Shown: positions 37,300 to 46,977, counted from the first letter of the stretch. The stretch: 64,000 nt of DNA from Massilia violaceinigra (GCF_002752675.1 NZ_CP024608.1:7006001-7070000), one strand, 5' to 3'. The notes: a model not told the origin generated them from the sequence alone. A program made the numbers and translations.

Positions 37300-39699
37300 T
37301 TATCTGAATGTCAGCGTATGCCGCACCGCCCCCGGCAGCAACGGCGTCGGTTTCCCGCTCACCCAATCGGCGTGGCCATCCATGAAATACGGCGACAGCG
37401 GATGTCCACTCTGCCCGCCCGGCATGTTGAACACGCCCTGCTCTTCCTTCCCGGGCGACACCGTCATCCGCTCCGACTGACCGAAGTTTTTGCCCGACAC
37501 GCGCGGCATGTTGGCGTCGCCGGGCAGCATGTCGGGCGGTGCGCTGAGCCAGCGTGCCACGAACGGCACGGCGGCGGCAATCGGATGCGCAATGGCCGCC
37601 GTATTGCGCTCGCCCCAGGTCGCACTCGACAAGGGCATGCCATCGGCCGCCAGTTCCACAATCACCCGGTCGATCGCTTCGAGCTGCACCGACTGCCAGT
37701 TCGCGTGCCCCGGCGGCAGCCACGCGGCCGGCTGCTCGTCGAGCAGGCGCGTGACCACTTCCGGCCAGCGCGACGTCGCCAGCGCCATGGTCGACTTGGG
37801 ATGCAGCGCGGCCAGATCGCCATTGACTCCCTCGAACAGCACATCGCCCACCGCCCACATGAAGTGGCGCGCCAACCGGTAGCCGACCGAATCGACACTG
37901 GCGCGCCCGTTCCAGCTCTTGTTCAACAGGTCCAGGAACTGCGCGCGCTGCGGCTTGGCCTGCAGCGCCGCCGTGTCGAGCACCTTGATCGCGCGCTCGC
38001 GCCACGGGGCGACAAACAGCGCACGGTCATCCAGCGCCACGCCGTACACGCCCGCCAGGTCGGTCTTCGGCCCCAGCGCGGCCAGCCCATCGCGTATCTG
38101 GCGGTTGCGCGCGCCGATGTCGAAGCCGCCGTCGCCGAGGGTCTGCGCATGCGCGCCATTCAACTGGCGGCTGTTGGCGGTCGACAGCTGGCCGCCGGGC
38201 GGATTGACTACGCGCGGATAATCGGCCGGCGCCAGCGCGCCGTCGAAGCTGTTCTGCCCGCCATCGACGGCCAGCGGGAAGGTGGCGCCGCTGCCAAGCT
38301 GCGTGCGGCGCGGCAGCGGGCCGGAAATGGTCCAGCCGATATTGCCCTTGTCGTCGCCGCCGACGAAATTTTGCGACGGAATGCCGATGGTGGCCGCAAT
38401 CGACAATGCTTCATCGAGCGTATCGACCGTCTCTAGCCTGATCGGATCGAGATTGATCGAGGCCGGCGCGTGCGCCAGCCAGTGAATGGCATACGGCCGC
38501 CCGCCGCTCTCGCGCACGGGGCCGAGCGAGGTGTCGAGTACCGTCATCCGCTCGGCGGGAGCGCCCTTGACCAGAATGGTTTCGACCACGGCGACCGGCT
38601 TTTCCCAGCCGGCGGGAGTACGCAACTGGTCCGGATGCTGCTTGTCCTGGCCCAGCATCACCAGGTCGAGCAGATCGGCGTAGCTGTTGGTGTAGCCCCA
38701 GGCGACACGGCCGTTGCTGCCGGCGATGATGACCGGCGGCGCGCCCGGCAAGGTGACGCCGACGATGCGGCGCGGCGCACCCTTGGCGTCCGGGTACTGG
38801 ATCGCCAGGCGGTACCAGATGTTGGGCAGGGACAGGCCCAGGTGCATGTCGTCGGCGACGATGGCCACGCCATCCTTGCTGCGGCTGCCGGCGATGGCCC
38901 AGTTGTTGCTGCCGACCGAATCGATGAAGTCGGCCGACGCAGTCTTGTGCGCGCCAGGTTGACGCGGCTTGCCCCACCATGCCGGCGGCGCCGGCGGGAT
39001 GGGCACCGGCGCGACGGCGATACCGTCGGCATCGAGCGGAGCGTCCCACTTGCTCGCTTCGGGCAGCAGGAAGGCCAGCTGCGCGGCGTCGCTGTGGTCG
39101 CGAATCCATCCCCGCGTCAGTTCGCGCGGTTCGACCGTGCCTTGCAGGTCGAAGTACATCGCGCAGACCACCAGCAGCGAGTCTTCCGCGCTCCAGGGAC
39201 GCGGCTTGACGCCGATCAGGGCGTATTCGAACGGGTTGGCGCCAAGCGCCGTCAGGCCGGCGTTGACACCGGCGACATAGCGATCGAGCAGCTGCCGGTC
39301 GGCCGGGTTGAGCAGCTTGAGCGAAGCGGCCACGCGCGCACGGAAGCGGTGCAGGCGGTTGGCGCGGTCGCGCGGCAAGGCGCGCGCGCCGAACAGTTCG
39401 GCCAGTTCGCCGGCGCCCGAGCGGCGCAGCAGGTCCATCTGGAAAAAGCGTTCCTGCGCATGCACGAAACCCGTGGCGTAGGCGACGTCGGCACGGCGCG
39501 CGCCGCTGATCAGGGGCACGCCGCGCCCGTCGCGCGCCACCGTGACCGGGGCCGACAAGCCGGGTGCCTTGATGTCGCCGTCCAGCCGCGCAAGGCTGGC
39601 GCGCAGGTACAGCCACACGGCCAGCGCCGCGAGCACCAGCAGAACAAGCAGGCCAAGCAGCAGCCGGACCGACCAGACTTTGATTCCACGCGTACGCAT
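37300..39699 (-). CDS. Penicillin acylase family protein (Ntn hydrolase)
   Basis: About 799 aa from ATG 39699 (MRTRGIKVWS), which has GGGGAAA upstream; an ATG ten codons earlier is less likely. An N-terminal hydrophobic helix (about 10-32) acts as a signal or anchor. Family features are RDGRGVPLI, the YATGFVHAQERFFQMDLLRR block, and the SNNW motif at 264-267 whose serine would become the N-terminal nucleophile after autocatalytic processing. The residues before it would be the cleaved linker. Members hydrolyse amides such as acyl-homoserine lactones or beta-lactams in the periplasm; the substrate here is unknown. It converges with the REC-GGDEF-EAL gene across the inverted repeat. Confidence 0.9.
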   Translation of the reverse strand: MRTRGIKVWSVRLLLGLLVLLVLAALAVWLYLRASLARLDGDIKAPGLSAPVTVARDGRGVPLISGARRADVAYATGFVHAQERFFQMDLLRRSGAGELAELFGARALPRDRANRLHRFRARVAASLKLLNPADRQLLDRYVAGVNAGLTALGANPFEYALIGVKPRPWSAEDSLLVVCAMYFDLQGTVEPRELTRGWIRDHSDAAQLAFLLPEASKWDAPLDADGIAVAPVPIPPAPPAWWGKPRQPGAHKTASADFIDSVGSNNWAIAGSRSKDGVAIVADDMHLGLSLPNIWYRLAIQYPDAKGAPRRIVGVTLPGAPPVIIAGSNGRVAWGYTNSYADLLDLVMLGQDKQHPDQLRTPAGWEKPVAVVETILVKGAPAERMTVLDTSLGPVRESGGRPYAIHWLAHAPASINLDPIRLETVDTLDEALSIAATIGIPSQNFVGGDDKGNIGWTISGPLPRRTQLGSGATFPLAVDGGQNSFDGALAPADYPRVVNPPGGQLSTANSRQLNGAHAQTLGDGGFDIGARNRQIRDGLAALGPKTDLAGVYGVALDDRALFVAPWRERAIKVLDTAALQAKPQRAQFLDLLNKSWNGRASVDSVGYRLARHFMWAVGDVLFEGVNGDLAALHPKSTMALATSRWPEVVTRLLDEQPAAWLPPGHANWQSVQLEAIDRVIVELAADGMPLSSATWGERNTAAIAHPIAAAVPFVARWLSAPPDMLPGDANMPRVSGKNFGQSERMTVSPGKEEQGVFNMPGGQSGHPLSPYFMDGHADWVSGKPTPLLPGAVRHTLTFR

Positions 39700-39913
39700 G
39701 ACTTTCCCCGGGTTGATTTCGCAAGGCATCTTGCCAGAAAAATCAGGCTGCGCGCAAACATTGTTGGTGGGACCTTCGCGACGAGACTAGAACATGTATG
39801 AGGTTCCCCTTAACCGTTTGATATGGATCACGCTCCTGCTCGGCGGCCCTCTTAAGCTATGTCAAGTACATACGCGACCGCGCGCAAAGCGGACGCGCAT
39901 ACAGGAGATATCA

Positions 39914-40198
39914 ATGCGTAAGCTCATGACGGTGTGTATAGGCGCGTTGCTGCTCGCCGGCTGCACCACGCCGCAGCAACGGGCCGCCTCGGCGCAGGCG
40001 GAGATGGACCGGATGATGGTCGTGTACGGCCCGGCGTGTTCCAGGCTCGGCTATCCGTCCAACTCGGATTCGTGGCGCAATTGCGTATTGCAGCTTAGCG
40101 CGCGGGATGATCTGCAGCGCTATGGCTATCCGCATTTTTATGGCGGTGTGGGCCGGTCACACTGGTCGCTGGGCGGTTATTGGGGGCCGTACTGGTAG
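39914..40198 (+). CDS. Small lipoprotein of unknown function
   Basis: This 94-aa protein starts at ATG 39914 with AGGAG seven bases upstream. A lipoprotein signal peptide MRKLMTVCIGALLLAGC puts the lipidated cysteine at residue 17. The mature part has two further cysteines (PACSRLGYPSNSDSWRNC) that could form a disulfide, and ends in an aromatic, glycine-rich tail (HFYGGVGRSHWSLGGYWGPYW). I do not recognise a characterised family. Its last roughly 100 bases overlap, in the opposite direction, the 3' end of the deacetylase frame. Confidence 0.75.
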   Translation: MRKLMTVCIGALLLAGCTTPQQRAASAQAEMDRMMVVYGPACSRLGYPSNSDSWRNCVLQLSARDDLQRYGYPHFYGGVGRSHWSLGGYWGPYW

Positions 40199-41060
40199 CG
40201 ACTGCGGCCCATTGACGGGCAAAGGCGCTCTTGGTCAACGCCGCGCGCGATTGCAGCAAGTGTTCGATGAGTTGCTGCGCATGGCGCAGCAGTGCGGGGT
40301 GGCGCGCGTCGCGCGGGTGCAGGGCCATGCGTACCAGTGGCGAAGCGTGCATCAGCCGGGCGAGCGTCCAGGCGAGCTGCGGGGAAACGATGCGCCCCGT
40401 GCGGTTGCGTGCCGCGTACACCAGCGATGGCGATAGCAAGGCGTGAGGCGATGGCGGCGGCGGTTCGCAGAACAGAAGTTCCCCCCGGGGGCCATCCTCG
40501 CGTGGGAACGATGGTTGCAAGGGCGGTGCCGGAACCGCCGGAGTCGCGGGCATCTGCATCAGAACGTGAAAATGGCTCCACGTGGTTGTGTAGACAAACG
40601 GGTAGCTGCGCACCGCCTCCCAGGCTCCGTCGCTGAGCAGCCATGCCGGCGCAACGAAACCGCTGGCGGGCCAGCCCCGCTCATCGAACCATGCCAACCC
40701 CAGCTCGATGCGGCGCCTCGCCTCGGCCGCGTCGAGCGCGGCGAACTCGCCCTCCCCTTCGGTATACACGCCCCGCAAAAAGCGGCTGCGCCAGTCGGGC
40801 CGCGCCACAGCGGTATCAACATGGGTATAGCCATGCAGCGCGATTTCATGACCAACGGCCAGCAGGCTGTCGAGCGCCGCCTCGCACGCAGGCGAGCGGT
40901 CCTCGCCGCCATGCCAGCGCGGCACCGCCAGCCACGTGAGGGGAATGTCGGCCACGGCCCGCACAGCCTGCAGCAGGCGCAGGCAATCGGGCCAGGTGGC
41001 CGGCGCCACATCGTGGATGACGACGCACAGCGCCGCCTGCTCATTCGGTGGCGCAGACAC
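40095..41060 (-). CDS. Polysaccharide deacetylase-like protein (DUF2334 type)
   Basis: This 321-aa protein has NodB-like metal-site motifs: IHDVAP near residue 15 and HEIALHGYTHVD near residue 72, with a further block FVAPAWLLSDGAWEAV. DUF2334 proteins are related to carbohydrate esterases that remove N-acetyl groups, and are often encoded beside glycosyltransferases. Its start lies 20 bases inside the end of the upstream glycosyltransferase gene, so the pair is probably one operon. The last 34 residues are low in motif content and overlap the lipoprotein gene antisense, so the true C-terminal end could differ by strain. Confidence 0.83.
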   Translation of the reverse strand: MSAPPNEQAALCVVIHDVAPATWPDCLRLLQAVRAVADIPLTWLAVPRWHGGEDRSPACEAALDSLLAVGHEIALHGYTHVDTAVARPDWRSRFLRGVYTEGEGEFAALDAAEARRRIELGLAWFDERGWPASGFVAPAWLLSDGAWEAVRSYPFVYTTTWSHFHVLMQMPATPAVPAPPLQPSFPREDGPRGELLFCEPPPPSPHALLSPSLVYAARNRTGRIVSPQLAWTLARLMHASPLVRMALHPRDARHPALLRHAQQLIEHLLQSRAALTKSAFARQWAAVATSTAPNNRPATSVTGPHRHKNADSHSAADHPAR

Positions 41061-42177
41061 GTTCCGCCTCCAGGTCGGCCCGCGCGCGCGACGCCAGCAG
41101 GCCCGCGTAGCGGTTCATCAGCTGCGGCATGATGCGGTTCCAGTCATAGTAATCGTGCGCCTTGCGCGACGCCGCGCGCGACATCGCCGCCAGGTCCTTG
41201 CGGAAGATCGCCTCGATCCCGGCCGCCAGGCTGTCGACGCTGTTGGGCGGCACCACGATGCCCGTTTTGTCGTCGATTAGCTCGGCTACGCTGCCCCCAC
41301 TCGTGCCCACCACGGGCAAGCCGCATGCCATCGCTTCGGGCACGATCAGGCCGAAGGTTTCGCAGTCGCCGGGATGGACCAGCACATCGCAGCTGGCCAG
41401 CAGGCCGGCCAGCACGCGCTGGTCGCGCTGGAAAGCGATCAAGGTGATCCCGGCGCAGCGCGGCACGGCACCGCCACCGCCGATCAGCAGCAAGTGGTAC
41501 GGCGGCCCCAGCTTGCGCACGGCGTCGATGAGAACCGTCAGCTTTTTCTCGGCGGTGAAGCGGCCGGCGTAGACCAGCAGCCGCGTTTCCGGCGCCAGCC
41601 CGAGGCGCTCGCGCAGCGACGCGCTGCGGCGCTGCGGGCAAAACGTGTGGATGTCGATCCCGAGCGGCTGGTGCACCACATCGCGCACGCCGATGGCGGC
41701 CAGCTGGTGCACCATCAGCCGGCTCGGTGCGAACACCAGGTCGAACTGGCGGTACAGGTGGGCCAGGTAGGCGCCGGCGGCGCGCCGCGCGGGCTGGCCG
41801 AAGCGTTCATGTATCAGGCGCGGCAAATCGGAGTGGTAGAAGGCAACCGCCGGCACGCCCAGCTTGCGCCGCACGCGCAGCGCCGCCCATGCGCCATGGC
41901 CGGCGTCGCCGGCTTCGATCAGGTCCGGTTGCAGGCCGAGCATGATGCGCGTGGACGCGCCAATCGAGAGCGGCATGCGAAAACCGTTCATGCCGGGAAA
42001 AGCGATGGCGGGAACGCGCCGCAATGCCGGCGTGCCGTCGCGGCTGTCGACGTTGGTACTGAGAATGGTGTGGCGCACGCGGTTGCGACGCGCAAGCCAG
42101 GCCGCCTTGGCGTTGAGGTAGGTGCTCACGCCGCCGCCTTCCGCGGCATAAAACATGGTGATGTCGACGAGGTGCAT
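41041..42177 (-). CDS. Glycosyltransferase, GT4-like family
   Basis: About 378 aa from ATG 42177 (MHLVDITMFYAAEGGGVSTYL); the frame upstream of this ATG does not resemble the family. It has the two-lobed GT-B layout, with an N-terminal acceptor lobe containing the GGGVSTYL glycine loop. The C-terminal lobe contains LLVYAGRFTAEKKLTVLIDAV, LLIGGGGAV, and the nucleotide-sugar site HPGDCETFGLIVPEAMACGLPVV with the EX7E pattern. It likely transfers a hexose from an NDP-sugar to a lipid or polysaccharide acceptor. It overlaps the deacetylase gene by 20 bases, which suggests a shared glycan-modifying step. The ribosome binding site is weak. Confidence 0.9.
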   Translation of the reverse strand: MHLVDITMFYAAEGGGVSTYLNAKAAWLARRNRVRHTILSTNVDSRDGTPALRRVPAIAFPGMNGFRMPLSIGASTRIMLGLQPDLIEAGDAGHGAWAALRVRRKLGVPAVAFYHSDLPRLIHERFGQPARRAAGAYLAHLYRQFDLVFAPSRLMVHQLAAIGVRDVVHQPLGIDIHTFCPQRRSASLRERLGLAPETRLLVYAGRFTAEKKLTVLIDAVRKLGPPYHLLLIGGGGAVPRCAGITLIAFQRDQRVLAGLLASCDVLVHPGDCETFGLIVPEAMACGLPVVGTSGGSVAELIDDKTGIVVPPNSVDSLAAGIEAIFRKDLAAMSRAASRKAHDYYDWNRIMPQLMNRYAGLLASRARADLEAERVCATE

Positions 42178-42308
42178 GGTGGTGGACTCGGTTGGGAGAG
42201 CACACCATAGCAGCGCAAAGCGGGTGGAGTTTGAGCGCACGCAAACGCTCGCTGCGCGACATGGGATGGAGAGCCGCTGGCAGCGAACCGGGCTGGCAGC
42301 GGTAGCTT

Positions 42309-43529
42309 CTACAGCACCCGCGCCTGTCTCAGGGCGGCAATCGCCTCGGCGTCATAGCCGAGGCTGGCGAGGATGTCGTCGGTGTGCTCACCCAGCGCCG
42401 GACCGAGCCAGCGGGTCTGGCCCGGCGTGGCCGACAGCTTGGGCGTGATGGCGGGCAGCTTGACCGGCGTGCCGTCGCTGAAGTGGTGCTGCTCGAACAT
42501 ATCGCGCGCGAGGAACTGCGGATCGCTCATCATGTCGCGCACCGAGTAGATCTTGCCGGCCGGGACATCGGCCGCCTGCAAGGTCGCCAGCGCGCTGGCT
42601 ATGCTTTGCGTGGCGCACCAGGCCTGGATCGCATCGTCGATCTCGGCGCTGCGCGGCACGCGGCCATCGTTGCGCGCCAGTTGCGCATCACCCGCCATGT
42701 CGATGCGGCCCATGGCCAGCATCAGGCGCTTGAAGATGGCGTCGCCGTTGCCGGCGATGACGATGTTCTCGCCGTCGCCGGTGGTGTAGGTATTCGACGG
42801 CACGATGCCCGGCAGCGCGCCGCCGGTACGCTCGCGCACCACGCCGGCGTGGTCGAACTCGGGCACCAGCGACTCCATCAGATTGAACACGGCTTCGTAC
42901 AGGGCCACGTCGACCATCTGCCCTTCGCCGTCCACGCGCCCGCCGGTGGCGTCGCGGTGGCGCAGCGCCATCATGGCGCCGATCACGCCGTGCAGCGCGG
43001 CCACCGAGTCGCCGATCGACACGCCCACGCGCACCGGCGGACGGTCCGGATGGCCGGATACGTAGCGCAGCCCGCCCATCGATTCGCCGATGGCGCCGAA
43101 GCCCGGCTGGTCTTTCATCGGGCCGGTCTGGCCGAAGCCGGACAGGCGCACCATGATCGCGGCCGGGTTGAGGGCCTTGATCTGCTCATAGCCGATGCCC
43201 CATTTTTCGAGCACGCCGGGGCGGTAGTTTTCGATGATGATGTCCGCTTCCAGCGCCAACTGCCTGGCGATGGCGCGCCCGCGTTCATCCTTCATGTTGA
43301 GGGTGATGCTTTTCTTGTTGCGCGACTGGACCGACCACCACAGCGAGGTGCCGTCCTTGAGAATGCGCCACTGGCGGATCGGGTCGCCGCCGTCGGGCGC
43401 TTCGACCTTGATGACGTCGGCGCCGAATTCGGCCAGCATGCGCGCGCAGAACGGGCCGGCGATCAAGGTGCCCAGTTCGAGCACCTTGATGCCGGCCAGC
43501 GCGCCGGGCTTGAATGGCGGCGCCGTCAT
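42309..43529 (-). CDS. CaiB/BaiF family CoA-transferase
   Basis: About 406 aa from ATG 43529 ([20 protein letters not shown]). Class III CoA-transferase features are LIAGPFCARMLAEFGADVIKVEAPDGGD, the SRNKKSITLNMK block, YRPGVLEKWGIGYE, LSGFGQTGP, and the GQMVDVALYEAV segment; the catalytic aspartate is expected in the DVALYEA region. These enzymes move CoA between carboxylic acids; the substrate is not evident. The ATG overlaps the recR stop as TGATG, so translation is coupled to a DNA-repair gene with no obvious functional link. Confidence 0.9.
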   Translation of the reverse strand: MTAPPFKPGALAGIKVLELGTLIAGPFCARMLAEFGADVIKVEAPDGGDPIRQWRILKDGTSLWWSVQSRNKKSITLNMKDERGRAIARQLALEADIIIENYRPGVLEKWGIGYEQIKALNPAAIMVRLSGFGQTGPMKDQPGFGAIGESMGGLRYVSGHPDRPPVRVGVSIGDSVAALHGVIGAMMALRHRDATGGRVDGEGQMVDVALYEAVFNLMESLVPEFDHAGVVRERTGGALPGIVPSNTYTTGDGENIVIAGNGDAIFKRLMLAMGRIDMAGDAQLARNDGRVPRSAEIDDAIQAWCATQSIASALATLQAADVPAGKIYSVRDMMSDPQFLARDMFEQHHFSDGTPVKLPAITPKLSATPGQTRWLGPALGEHTDDILASLGYDAEAIAALRQARVL

Positions 43530-44119
43530 CAGGTGCTGCGCCGGTCGAGCATCGCGCGCGCGATGGTGCCCGGGTCGACGTATTCGAGTTCGCCGCCAAC
43601 CGGCACGCCGCGCGCCAGGCGGCTCACCTTCAGGCCGCGCGCCTTGAGCATTTCGCTGATGTAGTGCGCGGTGGCTTCGCCTTCGTTGGTGAAATTGGTC
43701 GCCAGGACCACCTCGCCGACCACGCCGTCGGCGGCGCGCACCAGCAGTTTTTCGAGGTGGATGTCCTTCGGCCCGATGCCGTCGAGCGGCGACAGGCGGC
43801 CCATGAGGATAAAGTACAGGCCCTTGTAGGTCAGGGTCTGCTCGATCATCATCTGGTCGGCCGGCGTCTCGACGACACACAGCAAGGTCGTGTCGCGCTG
43901 GTCGTCGAGACACAGGTCGCACACTTCGGTTTCGGCGAAGGTGTTACACAGGGCGCAGTGGTGAACCGCGTCGACCGCCTGGTACAGCGCGCGAGAGAGC
44001 ATGGCGGCACCCTCGCGGTCGTGCTGCAGCAGGTGGAAGGCCATGCGTTGCGCCGACTTCGGGCCGACGCCGGGCAAACGGCGCAGCGCTTCGGTCAGGA
44101 AGTCGAGCGATTTGGACAT
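43529..44119 (-). CDS. recR: Recombination mediator protein RecR
   Basis: 196 aa, the normal length. It shows a helix-hairpin-helix ([17 protein letters not shown], about 15-31), a four-cysteine zinc finger (Cys55, Cys58, Cys67, Cys70), a Toprim domain ([28 protein letters not shown]) and the C-terminal Walker-B-like region ([16 protein letters not shown]). RecR with RecFO loads RecA at gaps. Its ATG directly abuts the ybaB stop with no gap, in the conserved dnaX-ybaB-recR operon. Confidence 0.97.
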   Translation of the reverse strand: MSKSLDFLTEALRRLPGVGPKSAQRMAFHLLQHDREGAAMLSRALYQAVDAVHHCALCNTFAETEVCDLCLDDQRDTTLLCVVETPADQMMIEQTLTYKGLYFILMGRLSPLDGIGPKDIHLEKLLVRAADGVVGEVVLATNFTNEGEATAHYISEMLKARGLKVSRLARGVPVGGELEYVDPGTIARAMLDRRST

Positions 44120-44446
44120 TTAGAACGGCATCTTGAAGCCGGGCGGCAGCTGCATGCCGGCGGAGAGGCCACTCATTTTTTCGGCGGACGTCGCTTCTGC
44201 CTTGCGCACGGCGTCGTTGAAGGCGGCGGCGACCAGGTCTTCCAGCATGTCCTTGTCGTCGGCCAGCAGCGACGGGTCGATCGAGACGCGCTTGACGTCG
44301 TTTTTGCAGGTCATGACGATCTTCACGAGGCCGGCGCCGGACTGGCCTTCGACTTCGACGCTGGCCAACTGTTCCTGCGCCTTTTTCATGTTGTCCTGCA
44401 TGGCTTGCGCCTGTTTCATCAAGCCTGCGAGCTGGTTCTTCATCAT
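44120..44446 (-). CDS. ybaB: YbaB/EbfC family nucleoid-associated protein
   Basis: 108 aa. The N-terminal helix [35 protein letters not shown], followed by [23 protein letters not shown] and a [15 protein letters not shown] helix, are the hallmarks of this family of dimeric DNA-binding proteins. It ends with the methionine/proline-rich [12 protein letters not shown] tail. It sits between dnaX and recR as in most proteobacteria; co-transcription is expected. Confidence 0.97.
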   Translation of the reverse strand: MMKNQLAGLMKQAQAMQDNMKKAQEQLASVEVEGQSGAGLVKIVMTCKNDVKRVSIDPSLLADDKDMLEDLVAAAFNDAVRKAEATSAEKMSGLSAGMQLPPGFKMPF

Positions 44447-44492
44447 GGTGGTTCTCCGGGATTCAAAAAATAGTCAATAAGGGGGTGTCGGT

Positions 44493-46667
44493 TCAGGCGG
44501 AGGCGCCGGGGGCCGGGGCGGGACGCACCGAGCCGGGCACGATGAATGCGCCAAGGTCGCGCATCACGTCTTTCACGAACGGGTCGTTGGCCACGGTTTC
44601 CTCGGCCACGCGCTGGCATTCTTCGCGCCAGGCGATCGCTTCGGCGCTGGCCGTGTACCACACGGGACCGATGTCGATCTCGAGGTGGATCTTGGTCGCG
44701 GCAAAGCGCTCCTGCAGTGCGGCGCACAGTTTTTCGGTATTGCCGCTGGCGCGCAGGGTGTCGATCGGCACGCGCAGGCTGAAGGTGGTGACGTTACCGT
44801 CCACCACGCAGGACACCAGTTCGGTCTGCAGCGCCAGTTGCTGCGACACGCCGCGCAAGGTCAGGCCGGCGGCGAGGCCGGGCCAATTGCCGTCCCAGTC
44901 GATTTCGGGCACCGGGGTGATGACGTAGGCGGGGCGCGCACGCGCGGGTGCGCGCATGGCGGCGGCCGGTGGCGCTTCCTGGGCGACGGCGGTGTCGTCG
45001 GAAAATTCGGTGACCCACGATGGCGGCTCGTCGTCCTGCATCTCCGGGTAGTGCGCTTCCGGCATCGGTGGCGCTGGCGGCGGTGCGGCCTGCGGTGCGG
45101 CAGCCTGGGACTCGTCCTGCTCCCACGGCGGCGGCGCCTTCGATGCCGCCGGTGGTGCGGGTGCGGGCTCCGGCTCCGGCTCCGGCGCCGCCTGCGGTGG
45201 CGCGGCTGCGGCGGCGTTGGCGGCGGCCTGGTTCGACATGGCGGTCGGACGGCGCGGCGACGAGTTCTGTCCGCGGCTGGCCGAACGCGCCGCTTCGAGG
45301 GCGGCGTTGATCGCGGCGCGCGCCGAGTTCATGGCCGGTACGCTGGCAGGTGGCGCCGCGGCCGGCGCCGGGGCTGGTGCCGCCGCTACTGGAGCAGGCG
45401 GTGGCGGCATGCGTGGTGCCGGTGGTGGCGGCGCGCTCACCACGGCGTGGCTGGCAACGGCTGCCGATGCGGCACGTGCCGGCGCGGCGGCGGCGGCCGC
45501 AGCACGCGCTGGCGAGGGCGAACGGGCCGCGGCCGAACCGGTCGGCGGCGCGCCTTCGGCGCCACCGTTGCCGGGGCGGAAAGCGAGCATGCGCAACAGC
45601 GTCATGGTGAAGCCGGCGTATTCGTCGGGCGCGAGGCCGATCTCGTTGCGGCCGTTGACGGCGATCTGGTAAAACAGCTGCACTTCCTGGGCGTCGAAGG
45701 CCGCCGCCAGGCGCAGGATATCGGCCAGTTCGGGCAAGTCTTCGGGCACGGCCGACGGCACGCTTTGCGCCAGCGCGATCCGGTGCAGCAAGGTGCCGAG
45801 GTCCTGCAGCGCGCCGTTGTACGACAGGCTGCGGCTGGCCATTTCGTCGGCCACCGCCATCAGGTCGGCGCCGTCCTGCGCCAGCAGTGCGTCGAGCAGG
45901 CGCACCAGGTAAGTCTGGTCGAGCGCGCCGAGCATGCCCTGCACCGCGTCGAGCGTGACTTCGCCGGCGGCGTAGGCGATCGCCTGGTCGGTCAGCGAGA
46001 GCGCGTCGCGCATCGAGCCGTGCGCGCCCTGGGCCAGCAGGCGCAGGGCCGGCTGCTCGAAGCTGATGCCTTCCTGGCCGAGGATGTTATCGAGGTGGCT
46101 GATGATATGCCCCGGCGGCATCTGCTTGAGATTGAACTGCAGGCAGCGCGACAGCACGGTGACGGGGATTTTTTGCGGATCGGTGGTCGCCAGGATGAAC
46201 TTGACATGCTCGGGCGGCTCTTCCAGCGTCTTCAGCATGGAGTTGAAGGCGTGGTTGGTCAGCATGTGCACCTCATCGATCATGTAGACCTTGAAGCGCG
46301 CGTTCGAGGGAGCGTACACGGCCTGCTCCAGCAGCTGGGCCATTTCGTCGACGCCGCGGTTCGAGGCCGCGTCCATCTCTATATAGTCGACGAAGCGGCC
46401 GGCGTCGATGGCGGTGCAGGCTTCGCACACGCCGCACGGGTCGGCGGTGATGCCGCCGGTGCCGTCAGGGCCGATGCAGTTGAGCGACTTGGCCAGGATG
46501 CGCGACAGGGTCGTCTTGCCGACACCGCGGGTGCCGGTGAACAGATAGGCGTGATGCAGGCGACCCGATTGCAGGGCGTGCGTCAGCGCGCGCACCACGT
46601 GCTCCTGGCCGACGAGCGTGTCGAAATTCTTGGGACGGTATTTGCGGGCGAGGACTTGATAGGACAT
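44493..46667 (-). CDS. dnaX: DNA polymerase III subunits gamma/tau
   Basis: 724 aa from ATG 46667 (MSYQVLARKYRPKNF); upstream codons in frame run into non-coding sequence. It is a clamp-loader AAA+ ATPase with Walker A GTRGVGKTT (45-53), a zinc module (Cys64, Cys78, Cys81, Cys84), DEVH Walker B (131-134) and the ASNRGVDEM segment. An alanine/proline-rich linker (about 385-570) separates the ATPase/collar from a tau-type C-terminal domain (WPGLAAGLTLRGVSQQLALQTELV) that binds the polymerase and helicase. No A-rich slippery heptamer is visible in the linker, so a separate frameshifted gamma form is not evident. Confidence 0.96.
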   Translation of the reverse strand: MSYQVLARKYRPKNFDTLVGQEHVVRALTHALQSGRLHHAYLFTGTRGVGKTTLSRILAKSLNCIGPDGTGGITADPCGVCEACTAIDAGRFVDYIEMDAASNRGVDEMAQLLEQAVYAPSNARFKVYMIDEVHMLTNHAFNSMLKTLEEPPEHVKFILATTDPQKIPVTVLSRCLQFNLKQMPPGHIISHLDNILGQEGISFEQPALRLLAQGAHGSMRDALSLTDQAIAYAAGEVTLDAVQGMLGALDQTYLVRLLDALLAQDGADLMAVADEMASRSLSYNGALQDLGTLLHRIALAQSVPSAVPEDLPELADILRLAAAFDAQEVQLFYQIAVNGRNEIGLAPDEYAGFTMTLLRMLAFRPGNGGAEGAPPTGSAAARSPSPARAAAAAAAPARAASAAVASHAVVSAPPPPAPRMPPPPAPVAAAPAPAPAAAPPASVPAMNSARAAINAALEAARSASRGQNSSPRRPTAMSNQAAANAAAAAPPQAAPEPEPEPAPAPPAASKAPPPWEQDESQAAAPQAAPPPAPPMPEAHYPEMQDDEPPSWVTEFSDDTAVAQEAPPAAAMRAPARARPAYVITPVPEIDWDGNWPGLAAGLTLRGVSQQLALQTELVSCVVDGNVTTFSLRVPIDTLRASGNTEKLCAALQERFAATKIHLEIDIGPVWYTASAEAIAWREECQRVAEETVANDPFVKDVMRDLGAFIVPGSVRPAPAPGASA

Positions 46668-46831
46668 GCTGAATTTTACCGTAGATAGCGAACGCGGCGG
46701 GGATTCCCGCTCCCCGAAAAGGCAATTGTAGCAAGAGCGCGCGCGAATGCGAAACCACCGCTTGTGCGGACGGGCTGCGACTGTGCTGGGGGAAGGTACG
46801 ACGGAGACTGGACAACAAGGAGATCGAAAGA

Positions 46832-46927
46832 GGCGAGCCTGATCTGCGGCACTTATGGTTAACGGCCGTGGCTGCTTCGTTCCCGACCTGACCAGGTTAG
46901 CCATGCCACAATGCGCAGGGGCCCGCC
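46832..46927 (-). ncRNA. ffs: Bacterial small signal recognition particle RNA (4.5S)
   Basis: On the minus strand the apical SRP core is clear: CCTGGTCAGGTCGGGAACG followed by AAGCAGCC, the asymmetric-loop and tetraloop region that binds Ffh. The 5' GGCGGGCC pairs with the 3' GGCTCGCC, CTGCG with CGCAG, and GGCA with TGCC, giving a hairpin of about 96 nt. It lies upstream of dnaX in the same direction, the usual betaproteobacterial arrangement. The exact ends are estimated from pairing. Confidence 0.92.
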
Positions 46928-46977
46928 AGCGACAATTATAACCGACCGGGAGAATTTGTGGGAAACAGCTTGCGGGC

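Noticed and set aside
43530..43922. N-terminal extension of the CaiB-type frame into recR
   Set aside because: The extra codons are recR read in another frame. The CoA-transferase family begins at the ATG overlapping the recR stop.
45100..45700. Programmed frameshift site in dnaX that would produce a separate gamma subunit
   Set aside because: No A-rich slippery heptamer is visible in the linker on the coding strand.
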